DNA of 41,342 bases, from contig DIVI01000056.1 in assembly GCA_002423305.1 (NCBI GenBank), forward strand, positions 1 to 41,342. The letters are read 5' to 3'. The DNA is from Methylococcus sp. UBA6136 (GTDB lineage Bacteria > Pseudomonadota > Gammaproteobacteria > Methylococcales > Methylococcaceae). Every line of letters begins with the position of its first letter. Positions within the stretch are counted from its first letter, which is position 1. Below are positions 29,497 to 38,616 of the stretch, piece by piece. The notes under the pieces are model-generated. The model searched no databases and had not been told where the DNA came from. It saw only the letters and a list, made by a program, of their open reading frames with translations. A program made the translations under genes and the position numbers.

Positions 29497-29791
29497 TCAG
29501 GAGTTGTAACAAGCCGGCTCGACAATCGCCCTCACCAGGTAGCCCACCTCACCGTTCAATGCCACCTCCAGAAGACGGCATTTGGATCGTTTGTACTGAT
29601 CCTTTTCGGCGATGACTTCCGCTTGAGTGCTGTAGTGCGCCGTTGTACCCTCAACCAGTAACACCGTTTGCCGGCGGTGGGTAAGGTTTCATCCATTTTT
29701 CGACATGAGAGTTAATGCCTATTACATCTATCTGATAGAGACGCTCAAAGCCGGAGCCTCTTAAGGCATATTTTCGTAGGTTGTCACTCCT
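29497..29791 (-). pseudogene. Frameshifted remnant of an unknown gene
   Basis: On the minus strand a coding-like frame (SDNLRKYALRGSGFERLYQI, DVIGINSHVEKWMKPY, PPPANG) runs to about 29670. After a one-base shift it continues as TVLLVEGTTAHYSTQAEVIA, EKDQYKRSKCRLLEVALNG and EVGYLVRAIVEPACYNS, stopping at 29499-29497. No start codon or leader remains; the 5' side runs into a stop at 29794-29792 beside the kup gene. I do not recognise the family. The amino-acid composition and continuity across the shift argue that it was once a gene. Together with the lipoprotein relic it fills most of the 29131-29814 gap. Confidence 0.5.
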
Positions 29792-29814
29792 TTAACGCTT
29801 TTGTGGGCCCCAGC

Positions 29815-31725
29815 ATGACCTCATCCCATGTGATTTCCCCCTTGCGCACGGCGTACATCGCGCTGGCGGCGCTGGGCATCGTGTTCGGCGACATCGGAAC
29901 CAGTCCGATGTATGCGGTGGCCGAATGCATGCGGGTCGATGGGGTTTCTTCATCGGCAGACTCGGTGTTGGGGGTCACCTCCATGATCCTCTGGTCGTTG
30001 CTGCTGGTGGTGACCGTTAAGTATCTATTGTTCATCACTCGCGCCGATAACCATGGTGAAGGGGGTATTTTCGCGATTCTGGCTTTACTACGCAGTTCCG
30101 GTCGGATGGCGCCAGGCATGGGAGTCTTGGCCACCGGGATCGCCTTATTGGCGGCCGCCCTGCTGCTGGCGGATAGCATGATCACCCCGGCCCTGTCGGT
30201 GATGTCGGCGGTGGATGGTCTGCGGGTCGAGTTTGATGGCATCGAACACTGGATCAAGCTGGCCAGCCTGGCCATCATCGGCGGACTGTTTTTCATCCAG
30301 CGCTATGGCACGGGGGTTTTGGGTGCTTTGTTCGGGCCAGTCATGCTGGTTTGGTTTGCAGTCATTGCGGGATTGGGTCTTGTACAGATTTTGCAAACGC
30401 CTGAAATTCTGGGGGCCCTATCACCTCTGCCGGCGCTGCACTTATTGGTATCGCTAACGTGGGCCGAAATTTTCAGTCTACTGGGGTCGGTCATGCTGGC
30501 GGTCACCGGGGCCGAGGCGATTTATGCGGATATGGGTCATTTTGGTCGCCGTCCCATCAGCTTTGCCTGGTACGGCATTGCCCTGTTGTCGCTGTTGCTG
30601 AATTACTTCGGGCAGGGTGCACATTTGTTGCAGAATCCCTTCGTCCCCGACGAGAGTCACTCGCCGTTCTTTGCGATGGTCCAATCCGCCGGCCTCGTAC
30701 CGATGGTGCTGTTGGCTACGGCGGCCAGCATCATCGCCAGTCAGGCGGTTATTTCCGGCATGTTCTCGCTGGCCAGTCAGGCCATCCATATGAACTTCCT
30801 GCCGCGACTCCGCATTGAGCAAACCTCGGAGCAAGAATCCGGACAGATCTATGTGCCTCGTATTAACGGCTTACTAGCCCTGGGTACCGTGGGCTTTGTG
30901 CTCGGATTCGGTTCCCCCTCGGCTATGGCGGGGGCTTATGGCTTTGCAGTGGCGACCACCATGTTGCTGACCACGATCGCTTTTACCTTGGTGGTCTATT
31001 ACGTATGGCGCTGGTCCTGGCTGAAAATTCTTTCATTCTGTCTTTTCGCCCTGCCGCTGGATGCCCTGTTTTTTGGTGCCGCACTGGCCAAATTGCCGCA
31101 AGGTGGCTACGTGCCGGCGCTGTTGTCAGTCCTATTTACCTGGTTCATGGCCAGCTGGGTGTCAGGTAACCGACACCTGATGAGTTTGGGGCAGCGTCTG
31201 GACATGCCACTCCCCTTGTTTTCTGAGTTGGTGGCGAACCGAAGTGACCTGCACTTTCAGCCACGTCCGGCCGTGTTCTTTCAGCATTTGCCGTTTCCGA
31301 CCGATTTGGAAGTCACGCCTCATGCGTTGTTGCGCCAGGTTCAGTTGACCTCAATGGTCTACCAGCCGGCTGTGGTGGTTGATTTCCTGACGCTGGGTAT
31401 ACCGCGCGTCGCCGATGCTCAGCGTATCCAGGTGGAGGAGTTTGGCAACGGGATCTATCGGATCATTGCGTCGTTTGGTTTTGCCGAGAGCGCTTCCATG
31501 GATGCCGTCGAACAGCTGGGCCAAGAGCGCGGGTGGTGGAAAACATTGGACGATGTCGTCTACTTCGCGGCCCGGGAAGATCTCCGTACCGGAGTACGTG
31601 AAGGTCTTCCCATTGCGGTTCGCTGGTCTTATCGATGGATGCACCGCCATGATGAAAATCTCGCTCGATCATTGAGATTGCCGGCTTTGCAGTATGTTGA
31701 GCTAGGCTTGACGGTCGATGTTTGA
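29815..31725 (+). CDS. kup: Kup-type potassium transporter
   Basis: A 636-residue K+/H+ symporter of the KUP/HAK family. Landmarks are ALGIVFGDIGTSPMYA near the N-terminus, VKYLLFITRADNHGEGGIFA, MITPALSVMSAVDGL, and LTGAEAIYADMGHFGR-like VTGAEAIYADMGHFGRRPI. About twelve membrane helices extend to about residue 450. A cytoplasmic C-terminal domain of about 180 residues follows (RPAVFFQHLP, VYQPAVVVDFLTLGIPRV, VYFAAREDL). I prefer the ATG at 29815; a GTG at 29803 is possible, and neither has a clear ribosome site. It is monocistronic as far as can be seen. Confidence 0.95.
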   Translation: MTSSHVISPLRTAYIALAALGIVFGDIGTSPMYAVAECMRVDGVSSSADSVLGVTSMILWSLLLVVTVKYLLFITRADNHGEGGIFAILALLRSSGRMAPGMGVLATGIALLAAALLLADSMITPALSVMSAVDGLRVEFDGIEHWIKLASLAIIGGLFFIQRYGTGVLGALFGPVMLVWFAVIAGLGLVQILQTPEILGALSPLPALHLLVSLTWAEIFSLLGSVMLAVTGAEAIYADMGHFGRRPISFAWYGIALLSLLLNYFGQGAHLLQNPFVPDESHSPFFAMVQSAGLVPMVLLATAASIIASQAVISGMFSLASQAIHMNFLPRLRIEQTSEQESGQIYVPRINGLLALGTVGFVLGFGSPSAMAGAYGFAVATTMLLTTIAFTLVVYYVWRWSWLKILSFCLFALPLDALFFGAALAKLPQGGYVPALLSVLFTWFMASWVSGNRHLMSLGQRLDMPLPLFSELVANRSDLHFQPRPAVFFQHLPFPTDLEVTPHALLRQVQLTSMVYQPAVVVDFLTLGIPRVADAQRIQVEEFGNGIYRIIASFGFAESASMDAVEQLGQERGWWKTLDDVVYFAAREDLRTGVREGLPIAVRWSYRWMHRHDENLARSLRLPALQYVELGLTVDV

Positions 31726-31878
31726 CTTCACGAGGGATGCCGATTTTATGGCCGGGATAGCCGCATTTACGCCAGGATTGGCCAGAATGGCTGACAGCTT
31801 GGGCGTGATCAGCTGAAAATGTCGCCTTGAGGGTGGGCCCAGAGGGCCCTTATGTGAATCAATCTCCGGTAGATATCC

Positions 31879-32544
31879 ATGAACAACGAAGAAAGCCGAC
31901 GCCTGCAAGAATTTCTCAGCCAGCTCACCCTGATCCGCGGTGTCAGCAAGGACGCCGAAGCCGACCGGATGATTCGGGAGGCGGCCGCCTCACAACCCGA
32001 TGCCCTTTACCTGCTGGTGCAGAAAGCCATGCTTCAGAATCAGGCCTTGCTTACGGCACAGGCACGGATGCAGTCGCTGCAGCAGCAGCTGGATGAGGCC
32101 CGCCGTCAATCGGCGCCCTCCGCGTCTGGCGACTTTCTGAGTCGCGACCCCTGGGCCGCCGCTCCACCCAGGAACCCCTATTCCTCGCCGAGTGCACCGG
32201 CCCCAATGGGCGCTGTACCGATGGGTGGGGGTCCCTGGGGGGGAAGCCCTGTAGGCAGCTTTCTGGGGGCCGCCGCCGCTACTGCAGCGGGTGTCGCCGG
32301 CGGTGCCTTTCTGTTTCATGGCATAGAAAGCCTGATGGACCATCATTCACATGGCTCCGATTTTAACGATGCAGCCTATGACAACCCACACGGCGGGCCG
32401 GAAAGTGTCACCGTCAACCAGTATTACGGTGATGGATATCCTGAACATCAGGATGGAGTTCAGTCCGGTTTCGGAGAGAACTACCCGGCCTCTGAAGACG
32501 ACTGGGATTCCTACGATGATGATGTGAACAGCGTCGATGCCTGA
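31879..32544 (+). CDS. DUF2076-family protein
   Basis: A 221-residue protein with the DUF2076 layout. The N-terminal helical part (about 1-80) includes ESRRLQEFLSQL, DAEADRMIREAAASQPDALY and LLVQKAMLQNQALLTAQARM. A Pro/Ala/Gly-rich linker follows (about 85-135). A short glycine-rich hydrophobic segment (about 136-155, GSFLGAAAATAAGVAGGAFL) is followed by an acidic, His-containing tail (DHHSHGSDFNDAAYDN, EDDWDSYDDDVN). Function unknown; the tail could bind cations. The preceding 153 bases have no other feature. The GNAT gene follows 60 bases downstream. Confidence 0.85.
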   Translation: MNNEESRRLQEFLSQLTLIRGVSKDAEADRMIREAAASQPDALYLLVQKAMLQNQALLTAQARMQSLQQQLDEARRQSAPSASGDFLSRDPWAAAPPRNPYSSPSAPAPMGAVPMGGGPWGGSPVGSFLGAAAATAAGVAGGAFLFHGIESLMDHHSHGSDFNDAAYDNPHGGPESVTVNQYYGDGYPEHQDGVQSGFGENYPASEDDWDSYDDDVNSVDA

Positions 32545-32604
32545 GGGCCGGCTGTCCGGGCAGGAGCCCACCGAATCAATCCCCACGAAGATACCAATGC
32601 AACC

Positions 32605-33477
32605 ATGAATTCCGAACTTGTTCTCCGCAACATGACGCGAGCCGAGATCGACGAACTTGTCGAGTGGGCTGCCCTGGAAGGTTGGAACCCGGGGCTGCAC
32701 GACGCCGACGCCTATTGGGCCACGGATCCCGAGGCCTTTATTGCCGCCGAACTGCAGGGCGAATTGATTGGCGGTGGCGCCATCACTGCCTATGGGGTCG
32801 ACTTTGGTTTCATGGGGTTCTTCATTGTGCGGCCGGAGCACAGAGGCAAGGGTTACGGCAATGCCCTGTGGCTTGCCCGCCGGGATCGACTCAAGGCCAG
32901 ATTGCGGCCGGGAGCATCCATCGGCATGGATGGGGTGTTCGACATGGAGCCTTACTATGCCAGGGGGGGATTCGTGCGCGCCCATCGGGATCTCCGCTAC
33001 AGCGGCAACATCGCATCCGTGTTGACCCAAGGCCAGGGCGATGGCATCGAAGTCCTGCCTATTGATCGGATCCCGTTTGATGATGTGCGGGATTACGACC
33101 GACGCTGTTTTCCGTCGAATCGCGACAAATTCCTGCATGCCTGGATGGTTCTGCCAGAGTCGCTGGCGTTGGCCGCTCACCGCCATGGCCGGCTCTGTGG
33201 CTATGGCGTGATCCGGCGCTGCCGTGATGGCTGTCGGATTGGTCCGCTCTTTGCCGATGATCAGGCCGTTGCCCTTAGTCTTTTGAGCGAATTGTCCGCC
33301 TTTGCTGGCCATAGCCTGATTTACATCGATGTGCCGGAAAACAACCCCGAGGCCCTGGCCTTGGTTAAAGCGCTTGAAATGGAAGAAGTCTTTGGCTGCG
33401 CGCGCATGTATTTGGGGCCCTTCCCTGACCTTGAACATCGGCGGGTCTTCGGCGTGACTACGCTCGAACTGGGTTAA
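32605..33477 (+). CDS. GNAT-family N-acetyltransferase, two-domain type
   Basis: A 290-residue protein. The N-terminal GNAT domain (about residues 3-135) shows GGGAITAYGVDFGFMGFFIV, the acetyl-CoA loop RPEHRGKGYGNAL and YYARGGFVRAHRDLRYSG. The C-terminal domain (about 150-285: YDRRCFPSNRDKFLHAWM, GYGVIRRCRDGCRIGPLFAD) is the second acetyltransferase-like domain found in YitH-type proteins. It likely acetylates a small amine substrate with acetyl-CoA in the cytoplasm; the substrate is unknown. It may be co-transcribed with the DUF2076 gene. Confidence 0.9.
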   Translation: MNSELVLRNMTRAEIDELVEWAALEGWNPGLHDADAYWATDPEAFIAAELQGELIGGGAITAYGVDFGFMGFFIVRPEHRGKGYGNALWLARRDRLKARLRPGASIGMDGVFDMEPYYARGGFVRAHRDLRYSGNIASVLTQGQGDGIEVLPIDRIPFDDVRDYDRRCFPSNRDKFLHAWMVLPESLALAAHRHGRLCGYGVIRRCRDGCRIGPLFADDQAVALSLLSELSAFAGHSLIYIDVPENNPEALALVKALEMEEVFGCARMYLGPFPDLEHRRVFGVTTLELG

Positions 33478-33518
33478 GCCCCCAGTAATTTTTCATTGTT
33501 AACCTTGGGAGAAGTCAA

Positions 33519-34055
33519 ATGACGATCAAGCTGAATAGAATCCATGCCCTGGTGTGTTTGTTGGCGCTGGCCATGGTCGCCCCGGTCCAGGCAGATACTG
33601 GCCGAACCTACAAATTCACCGTGTACAGCCAAATCATGCAGTACAAAATGATGGATGGTGACGGTGATGGTCGTGGAATGGCCGACATCATGGCGACCAA
33701 CAATACGCTGCACCGGTCGATTGGCGGGCCCGAGGTCGCCACGGCCGATACCTCCATGACCATCACCAAAGCAGCCAGTCAGCCCGGTGGGTTGGAAACC
33801 CGGCTTTTCCACATGATCATGTCCTTTCCCAATCCAAGTGACACGATTGTGATCGATGGGATCAGCACCGCCGCCGTGCCTGATAATTGGATGGTCACCA
33901 ACCAACCCTCGTACCGCGCAGTGGTCGGAGGCACCGGGCGTTTCAATGGCGCCAGAGGCCAGGCGATCTACACCCGGGTGGATCCCGTCTGGGTGAAGAT
34001 CGATATGAAATTCTCGGTTTTGGGCGGCGCCAAGAGCGCGGTCTTCCCTAAATAA
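33519..34055 (+). CDS. Secreted allene-oxide-cyclase/dirigent-barrel-like protein
   Basis: A 178-residue exported protein. The leader ends near VQA-DTGR (residue about 26). Mature landmarks RTYKFTVYSQIMQYKMMDGD and the C-terminal VVGGTGRFNGARGQAIYTRV match the pattern of allene oxide cyclase/dirigent-type barrels, which carry a GGTGxFxGARG motif. Bacterial members are of unknown function. A GGGAG ribosome site precedes the ATG. It is separated by 115 bases from the propeller gene downstream on the same strand. Confidence 0.75.
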   Translation: MTIKLNRIHALVCLLALAMVAPVQADTGRTYKFTVYSQIMQYKMMDGDGDGRGMADIMATNNTLHRSIGGPEVATADTSMTITKAASQPGGLETRLFHMIMSFPNPSDTIVIDGISTAAVPDNWMVTNQPSYRAVVGGTGRFNGARGQAIYTRVDPVWVKIDMKFSVLGGAKSAVFPK

Positions 34056-34170
34056 GCCTTCTCGTTGGATGCGCTGCCTATGGCTGGCATTTGATGCCCC
34101 GGGTTTCGGTTGTGTGCCGCTTATTTCCGGGCTGATCTCTGTTTTTCCCATACCTGATTAGGGCAATCTA

Positions 34171-35289
34171 ATGCCGGAAGCCACTTGTTGTTCCGGGGGC
34201 CGTCGTCTGAGACTCCCGGGGTTATTGCTGCTGTGTTTCAGTCTGCAAATCCTTCCTGTCGCGGCCTCACAGGTGTTTTACACCACCAGCAATAATGCGG
34301 GAGAAAACCAGCTGATCCGTTTTCGGTCAGGGTCAGACGGTGTAATGGCGGAAGCGGGACGTTTTGCGACGGGTGGGCTGGGCACTGGCCGCAATCTTCA
34401 GGCGGCCGGCAGCATTGCGGTCAGTCATGATCGCCAGTGGTTGCTGGCGGTCAACGCCGGTAGTGACCAAATCAGCGCCTTTCGTCTGGGTACTTACGGG
34501 CCGCGACTGACGGCCGTGCGTGACAGCGGCGGCAAGCAGCCATTGAGCATTGCCGTCAGCGGACGCCGTGTCTATGTATTGAATAGCGGCAGTGGCGACA
34601 TCGCCAGTTTTAAACTGACCGCCGTGGGCCGTCTGGAACCATTGGCGGATGGTACGGTTCGCCCGCTCAGTTCAACGGAGGCCCGGGCCACCAGCCTGGG
34701 GGTCACCGCGGATGGTCGGCATCTGGTCGTTGCCGAACGCGGCGTCAATCGGCTGGCTACCTATGCCATTGGCCCAAATGGCGTGCTCTCCCCAACGGCT
34801 CAAACCATTGAGACGGTAGCGAAGTCGCCCTATGCCCTGTCGTTCCTTGGCAAGACGATCTACAGCGTGTTTGCGGGTCAAGGGCCGGAGCAGTCTGCCG
34901 TGGGCGCCTATCGGTTTGACCGCCAAGGTGATCTGGTTTCCCTGGGTACTCCCCTTTTTTCAGGCCAAACGGCTGCCTGCTGGTCAGCGCTATCGGCGCG
35001 GCGACGCCTGCTTTATGCCGCCAATGCCGGTAGCCATACCTTGACGGGATTACGTTTGCGGGAGCAGGGGTGGCCGAGTATGTTGAATCCGGATGGGGTC
35101 AGCGCCGATACCGGCCCAGACAATCACCCGCGGGATATGACGTTCAGCCAGGATGGGAAAACCCTGGCAGTCATATTGAGTGGTGAGCATGCCATGGGAC
35201 TTTACCGGGTGGGGATTGGCGGTCACCTTAAACTTAAGCAAACCGTCACGGGGTTACCCGATGCCGCTGCGGGGTTGGTGTCTAAATGA
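34171..35289 (+). CDS. Exported beta-propeller protein of the lactonase (YbhE-like) family
   Basis: A 372-residue protein with a leader (about 12-32, RLPGLLLLCFSLQILPVAAS). A seven-bladed-propeller pattern follows: VFYTTSNNAGENQLIRF, SIAVSHDRQWLLAVNAGSDQ, PLSIAVSGRRVYVLNSGSGD, LGVTADGRHLVVAERGVNRL and RDMTFSQDGKTLAVILSGEH. It resembles 6-phosphogluconolactonase-type propellers but is exported, so a cytoplasmic pentose-phosphate role is unlikely. Substrate unknown. The next gene starts 37 bases downstream. Confidence 0.85.
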   Translation: MPEATCCSGGRRLRLPGLLLLCFSLQILPVAASQVFYTTSNNAGENQLIRFRSGSDGVMAEAGRFATGGLGTGRNLQAAGSIAVSHDRQWLLAVNAGSDQISAFRLGTYGPRLTAVRDSGGKQPLSIAVSGRRVYVLNSGSGDIASFKLTAVGRLEPLADGTVRPLSSTEARATSLGVTADGRHLVVAERGVNRLATYAIGPNGVLSPTAQTIETVAKSPYALSFLGKTIYSVFAGQGPEQSAVGAYRFDRQGDLVSLGTPLFSGQTAACWSALSARRRLLYAANAGSHTLTGLRLREQGWPSMLNPDGVSADTGPDNHPRDMTFSQDGKTLAVILSGEHAMGLYRVGIGGHLKLKQTVTGLPDAAAGLVSK

Positions 35290-35326
35290 TTGTGCGCGGG
35301 CCTGACCGAGCCCGCATCGCTGCTGC

Positions 35327-36091
35327 GTGCTGTCGTACGGGGTCGGTGTGAGCGGGTTGGCTCGATACGCCTGTGGCAGGCTGTTTTATCCGGCCTGCGC
35401 GGGAATACTGCTGATTTTGATGGTCATCGGCTTCCTGCCTTTCTATCTCGGTGGCAAAGCCTATGGCGGACACGATTTGCCCCACCCCATCCAGACGCTC
35501 ACCCTCGTGCATGGCGTCGGCATGACCGCCTGGGTGTTGCTGTTCCAGATACAGACCCTGCTGATGGCGACAGGTCGTCATGAATTCCACAAAATGCTGG
35601 GAGGCGTCAGCGCATTTCTGGCCCTGATCCTGATCTTTGTGGGTTGGCGAATGGCAATAGAGTCGACCCTGATCAGTCCACCCGACCTCAGGATTGCGGG
35701 GCTGCTAACCCGACAATTCATGATAGTGCCTGTCTTCAACAACCTTGCCTTTGCGGCGCTAATCTTGGCGGGACTCTCCCTGCGAAGCCATCCGCAGGCA
35801 CACCGACCGTTGATGCTACTGGCGACGTTGGCCACCTTGTCGGCCGCGATCAGCCGGATCGATTTCATCACCATGCTTTACCAGGGGACTGTGTGGCAAA
35901 GGCTGTTCGGGCCTTTTTTCGGTATGTTGGTGCTGGGAGGCGTGTTTCTGGGGGCCAGTTGGCTGGTCAACCGCAGATTGGATTATTGGTATGCCGGCGG
36001 CTACGCCGTGTTGATCGGGGGTGCAGCGCTTGCCATCGCGCTTGCCCGGACGCCATTCTGGGACGCCATCGCCCGCTGGCTGCTTGATTGA
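35327..36091 (+). CDS. Multipass inner-membrane protein, unknown function
   Basis: A 254-residue protein with about seven membrane helices, including ACAGILLILMVIGFLPFYLG, LVHGVGMTAWVLLFQIQTLL, GGVSAFLALILIFVGWRMAI, LAFAALILAGLSL, FFGMLVLGGVFLGASWLV and YAVLIGGAALAIALA. The pattern of conserved His in LVHGVGM and HEFHKMLGG recalls DUF2306-type or heme-linked membrane proteins, but I cannot assign it. The start is GTG at 35327 or GTG at 35348. It probably forms a pair with the upstream exported propeller. Confidence 0.7.
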   Translation: MLSYGVGVSGLARYACGRLFYPACAGILLILMVIGFLPFYLGGKAYGGHDLPHPIQTLTLVHGVGMTAWVLLFQIQTLLMATGRHEFHKMLGGVSAFLALILIFVGWRMAIESTLISPPDLRIAGLLTRQFMIVPVFNNLAFAALILAGLSLRSHPQAHRPLMLLATLATLSAAISRIDFITMLYQGTVWQRLFGPFFGMLVLGGVFLGASWLVNRRLDYWYAGGYAVLIGGAALAIALARTPFWDAIARWLLD

Positions 36092-36204
36092 TATCCAAAT
36101 CACCCTGGATGGAAGGCGAATTTTTTTGATTTGCCTGCCATAGCGCCTTTGTCGTGGAGGCGGGTGTCTACGGCCTAACCGTCTGAAGTTATCTGATAAA
36201 TGCG

Positions 36205-37416
36205 ATGGAAAAGCGGACAGAAGCAAAACACGCCGGAATAGGACTGGAAGGCCAGGACCGGACGTTTTCTTCGGGCGTCATCGGGCCGGCTCATGCTTCA
36301 ATGCGCTTGCTGGATCCGGGAAATGCGACCGAACTGGAGCAGTTTGAGCAAGCCTTTTTTCGCGGTTTTCGGCAATCCAGCCACAATCAATTGATTCGCT
36401 GGTTATGGGAGTGGGATGAGCCTCGGCAACGGCTCCGGACCCGGGTTCCCTATGAAGACCAGAAGATTTGGGTCGGTGGTTCTGGCGACAATCTGGCTGT
36501 CGGGATAGCTGTCAATGTTCGGCTTGCGCTTCTGCAGTCGGCGGCGTTTGGATTTTCCATTCCGGACTCGCTCTCGGAAGGCCGCCGAATCTGCGAATTT
36601 CTGGCTTTTTTCTCGATGGGCGATCATTCGCTGGCCAATGGTCATGCGATATGGACGGAAGTTTTCAGGGCACTTCAAGGCTTTGGTTACTGCGAGGCAG
36701 TGGCCACCGCTGCGCCGAAGGTGTTGCCACTGTATCGTCGCATGGGCGCGACCATTCTCGATGAGCGGGAGGTCGAGGGTGAGAAACGGTTTTTTCTTCG
36801 TTTTGAGTTGATTCGGACCGCTCGATGGACCGCGCGGCTTGACGAGAGGGCAACCGGCCCAGCGCCGCTTGCCGACAATCCGGATGACGCGCTGAGTCAG
36901 GCAACCCATGAACTGGGTGTTTTACTGGCTCGATTGCTGCCGGTGATGGATCTGGCCCGTGGCGAGGTGGATCGAAGTTTTGGCATTGCTGCCAGGGCAA
37001 AGGGAGCTCATCGTATTGTCGAGGCCACGCGGGCACGCCTTGCTCTGGCGACGGCTGAACCTCGGCTGGCGTTTGCGGCCCGCTTGCGTGGCCAACAACT
37101 GGAGCACTTGAATGCGCTTTGGCAAGCGATTGAGCCATTCGCAGAATTGATCGCCGAATGCTCTGGCACCCATGCCATAAACCTGGTGGAAGCGTTGGAA
37201 GCCATTTTGTTGACCGCAATCGATGCCTGGGAGGGCGATCGCGAATCAGTACACACGCTGGACTTGCTGATGTCGGCGGATCGACATGCAGCGCTGGAGC
37301 GGGTGTTGGCGGCAAATCAAGCACATGGGGGGGCGCCGGATCGCTTGGCTGTGGCGATTGGCCACTTCGACGCGGCCCTGGGGGCCCTGAAAATCTTTTC
37401 CAAGAGTCTGTCTTGA
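36205..37416 (+). CDS. GNAT-like acyltransferase with helical C-terminal domain
   Basis: A 403-residue protein of uncertain family. The N-terminal half (about 35-205) has a GNAT-like progression: KIWVGGSGDNLAVGIAVNV, ICEFLAFFSMGDHSL, then YCEAVATAAPKVLPLYRRMG and EKRFFLRFEL. This recalls the FeeM-type N-acyl amino acid synthase group more than classic acetyltransferases. The C-terminal half (about 225-403) is helical, without motifs I recognise (ARLLPVMDLARGEVDR, LVEALEAILLTAIDAWEGD). An internal start at 36301 is possible. The SerC-type gene begins 20 bases downstream, so the two are probably co-transcribed. An amino-acid-modifying role would fit, but is inference. Confidence 0.6.
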   Translation: MEKRTEAKHAGIGLEGQDRTFSSGVIGPAHASMRLLDPGNATELEQFEQAFFRGFRQSSHNQLIRWLWEWDEPRQRLRTRVPYEDQKIWVGGSGDNLAVGIAVNVRLALLQSAAFGFSIPDSLSEGRRICEFLAFFSMGDHSLANGHAIWTEVFRALQGFGYCEAVATAAPKVLPLYRRMGATILDEREVEGEKRFFLRFELIRTARWTARLDERATGPAPLADNPDDALSQATHELGVLLARLLPVMDLARGEVDRSFGIAARAKGAHRIVEATRARLALATAEPRLAFAARLRGQQLEHLNALWQAIEPFAELIAECSGTHAINLVEALEAILLTAIDAWEGDRESVHTLDLLMSADRHAALERVLAANQAHGGAPDRLAVAIGHFDAALGALKIFSKSLS

Positions 37417-37436
37417 ACTATCCAGGGTGATTGGAC

Positions 37437-38528
37437 ATGAAACAACAGCCACATAATTTCTCCGGTGGCCCCGGAGCACTGCCCGAACAAGTCCTGGAGC
37501 AACTGGCCGAGGCCATCCACGTGGTCGACGATTGCGGCATCTCGGTGCTGGGAATGAGTCATCGCAGTGACTGGTTTCGGGCCGTGGTCGACGAGGCGGA
37601 GATGCACCTTCGTGCCCTCCTGGGCTTGTCGGTCGGGCAGCAAGTGGTGTTCATGCAGGGGGGTGGGACGGCCCAGTTTGCTATGGTCCCTCTGTTGCTC
37701 GGTCGAAAGGGTGTCACGGTGGAATATCTCCACACCGGCTATTGGAGCGGCAAGGCGATTGCCGAAGCGCGCAAGTTCGCCGATGTCAGGGTGCCATGGA
37801 GCGGTGAGAGCAGGGGATTCCGTGAACTACCGCGACCCGATGAGGCGGCGTTTTCCCCGGAGGCGGCTTACCTGCACTACGTGTCCAACGAGACGGTGGA
37901 AGGGCTGCGATTCTCTGAGCGTCCCGGTGTCGTCGGCGTACCCCTGGTATGCGATATGTCCTCGGACTTTTGCTCCGGTCCTATCGACGCCGGCGCTTAC
38001 GATCTTATCTACGCCCATGCCCAGAAAAATCTTGGCCCTGCCGGCGTCACCGTGGCCGTGGTGGATGATCGATTGCTGGTAGATGCACCGGACAACTTGC
38101 CGTCGGTGCTGGATTACCGCCCGCAGATTGCCGCTGGCTCCATCTACAACACGCCCCCTGTTTTTGCGATTTACGCGACTCTGCTGGTACTGCGTTGGTT
38201 GCGTCATGAGGTGGGTGGATTGGCTGCCATGCAAGCGATCAATCAACGGAAAGCGGAGTCCCTGTATCAGGCACTGGACCAGTTTGATGACTGCTATGTG
38301 CCGAGGGCCAGCGTGCTCGACCGCTCACCCATGAACGTCGTGTTCAATCTGCGTCGACCGGAGCACTTGCCTGCCTTTCTGGCAAGCGCCCGGGCAGCGG
38401 GTTTGCACGGTCTGGAAGGGCATCGCAGCATCGGCGGCATTCGGGCGTCTCTTTACAACGCGGTCAGCGAAGTCTCGGTGACTGCCTTGATCGATTTTCT
38501 CGACCAGCAACGGCCCCATCTGGCATGA
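37437..38528 (+). CDS. serC: Phosphoserine aminotransferase (SerC)
   Basis: A 363-residue class V aminotransferase. SerC landmarks are HNFSGGPGALPEQVLEQ, GMSHRS, FMQGGGTAQFAMVPLNL-like VPLLL, HYVSNETVEGLRF and the PLP lysine Lys197 in AHAQKNLGPAGVT. TPPVFAIYATLLVL and EGHRSIGGIRASLYNA follow. Length equals E. coli SerC (362). It converts 3-phosphohydroxypyruvate and glutamate to phosphoserine, and serves pyridoxal phosphate synthesis in many bacteria. An ATG at 37437 preceded by AGGGTGA is better than the TTG two codons earlier. Whether it is the housekeeping copy or a pathway-specific paralogue is unknown; neighbours are not serine genes. Confidence 0.92.
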   Translation: MKQQPHNFSGGPGALPEQVLEQLAEAIHVVDDCGISVLGMSHRSDWFRAVVDEAEMHLRALLGLSVGQQVVFMQGGGTAQFAMVPLLLGRKGVTVEYLHTGYWSGKAIAEARKFADVRVPWSGESRGFRELPRPDEAAFSPEAAYLHYVSNETVEGLRFSERPGVVGVPLVCDMSSDFCSGPIDAGAYDLIYAHAQKNLGPAGVTVAVVDDRLLVDAPDNLPSVLDYRPQIAAGSIYNTPPVFAIYATLLVLRWLRHEVGGLAAMQAINQRKAESLYQALDQFDDCYVPRASVLDRSPMNVVFNLRRPEHLPAFLASARAAGLHGLEGHRSIGGIRASLYNAVSEVSVTALIDFLDQQRPHLA

Positions 38529-38616
38529 CGCCGCGTTAGCCCCTTGGGGTGGTCTGTCTTGCGCGGTCATGGTTAAAAGGGTTGGGCACCGTGATCGCAA
38601 TTTTGGAGCATCAAGC

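Noticed and set aside
32347..33438. 363-residue open frame on the minus strand
   Set aside because: Antisense to the DUF2076 and GNAT genes. Long because G+C-rich codons leave few stops.
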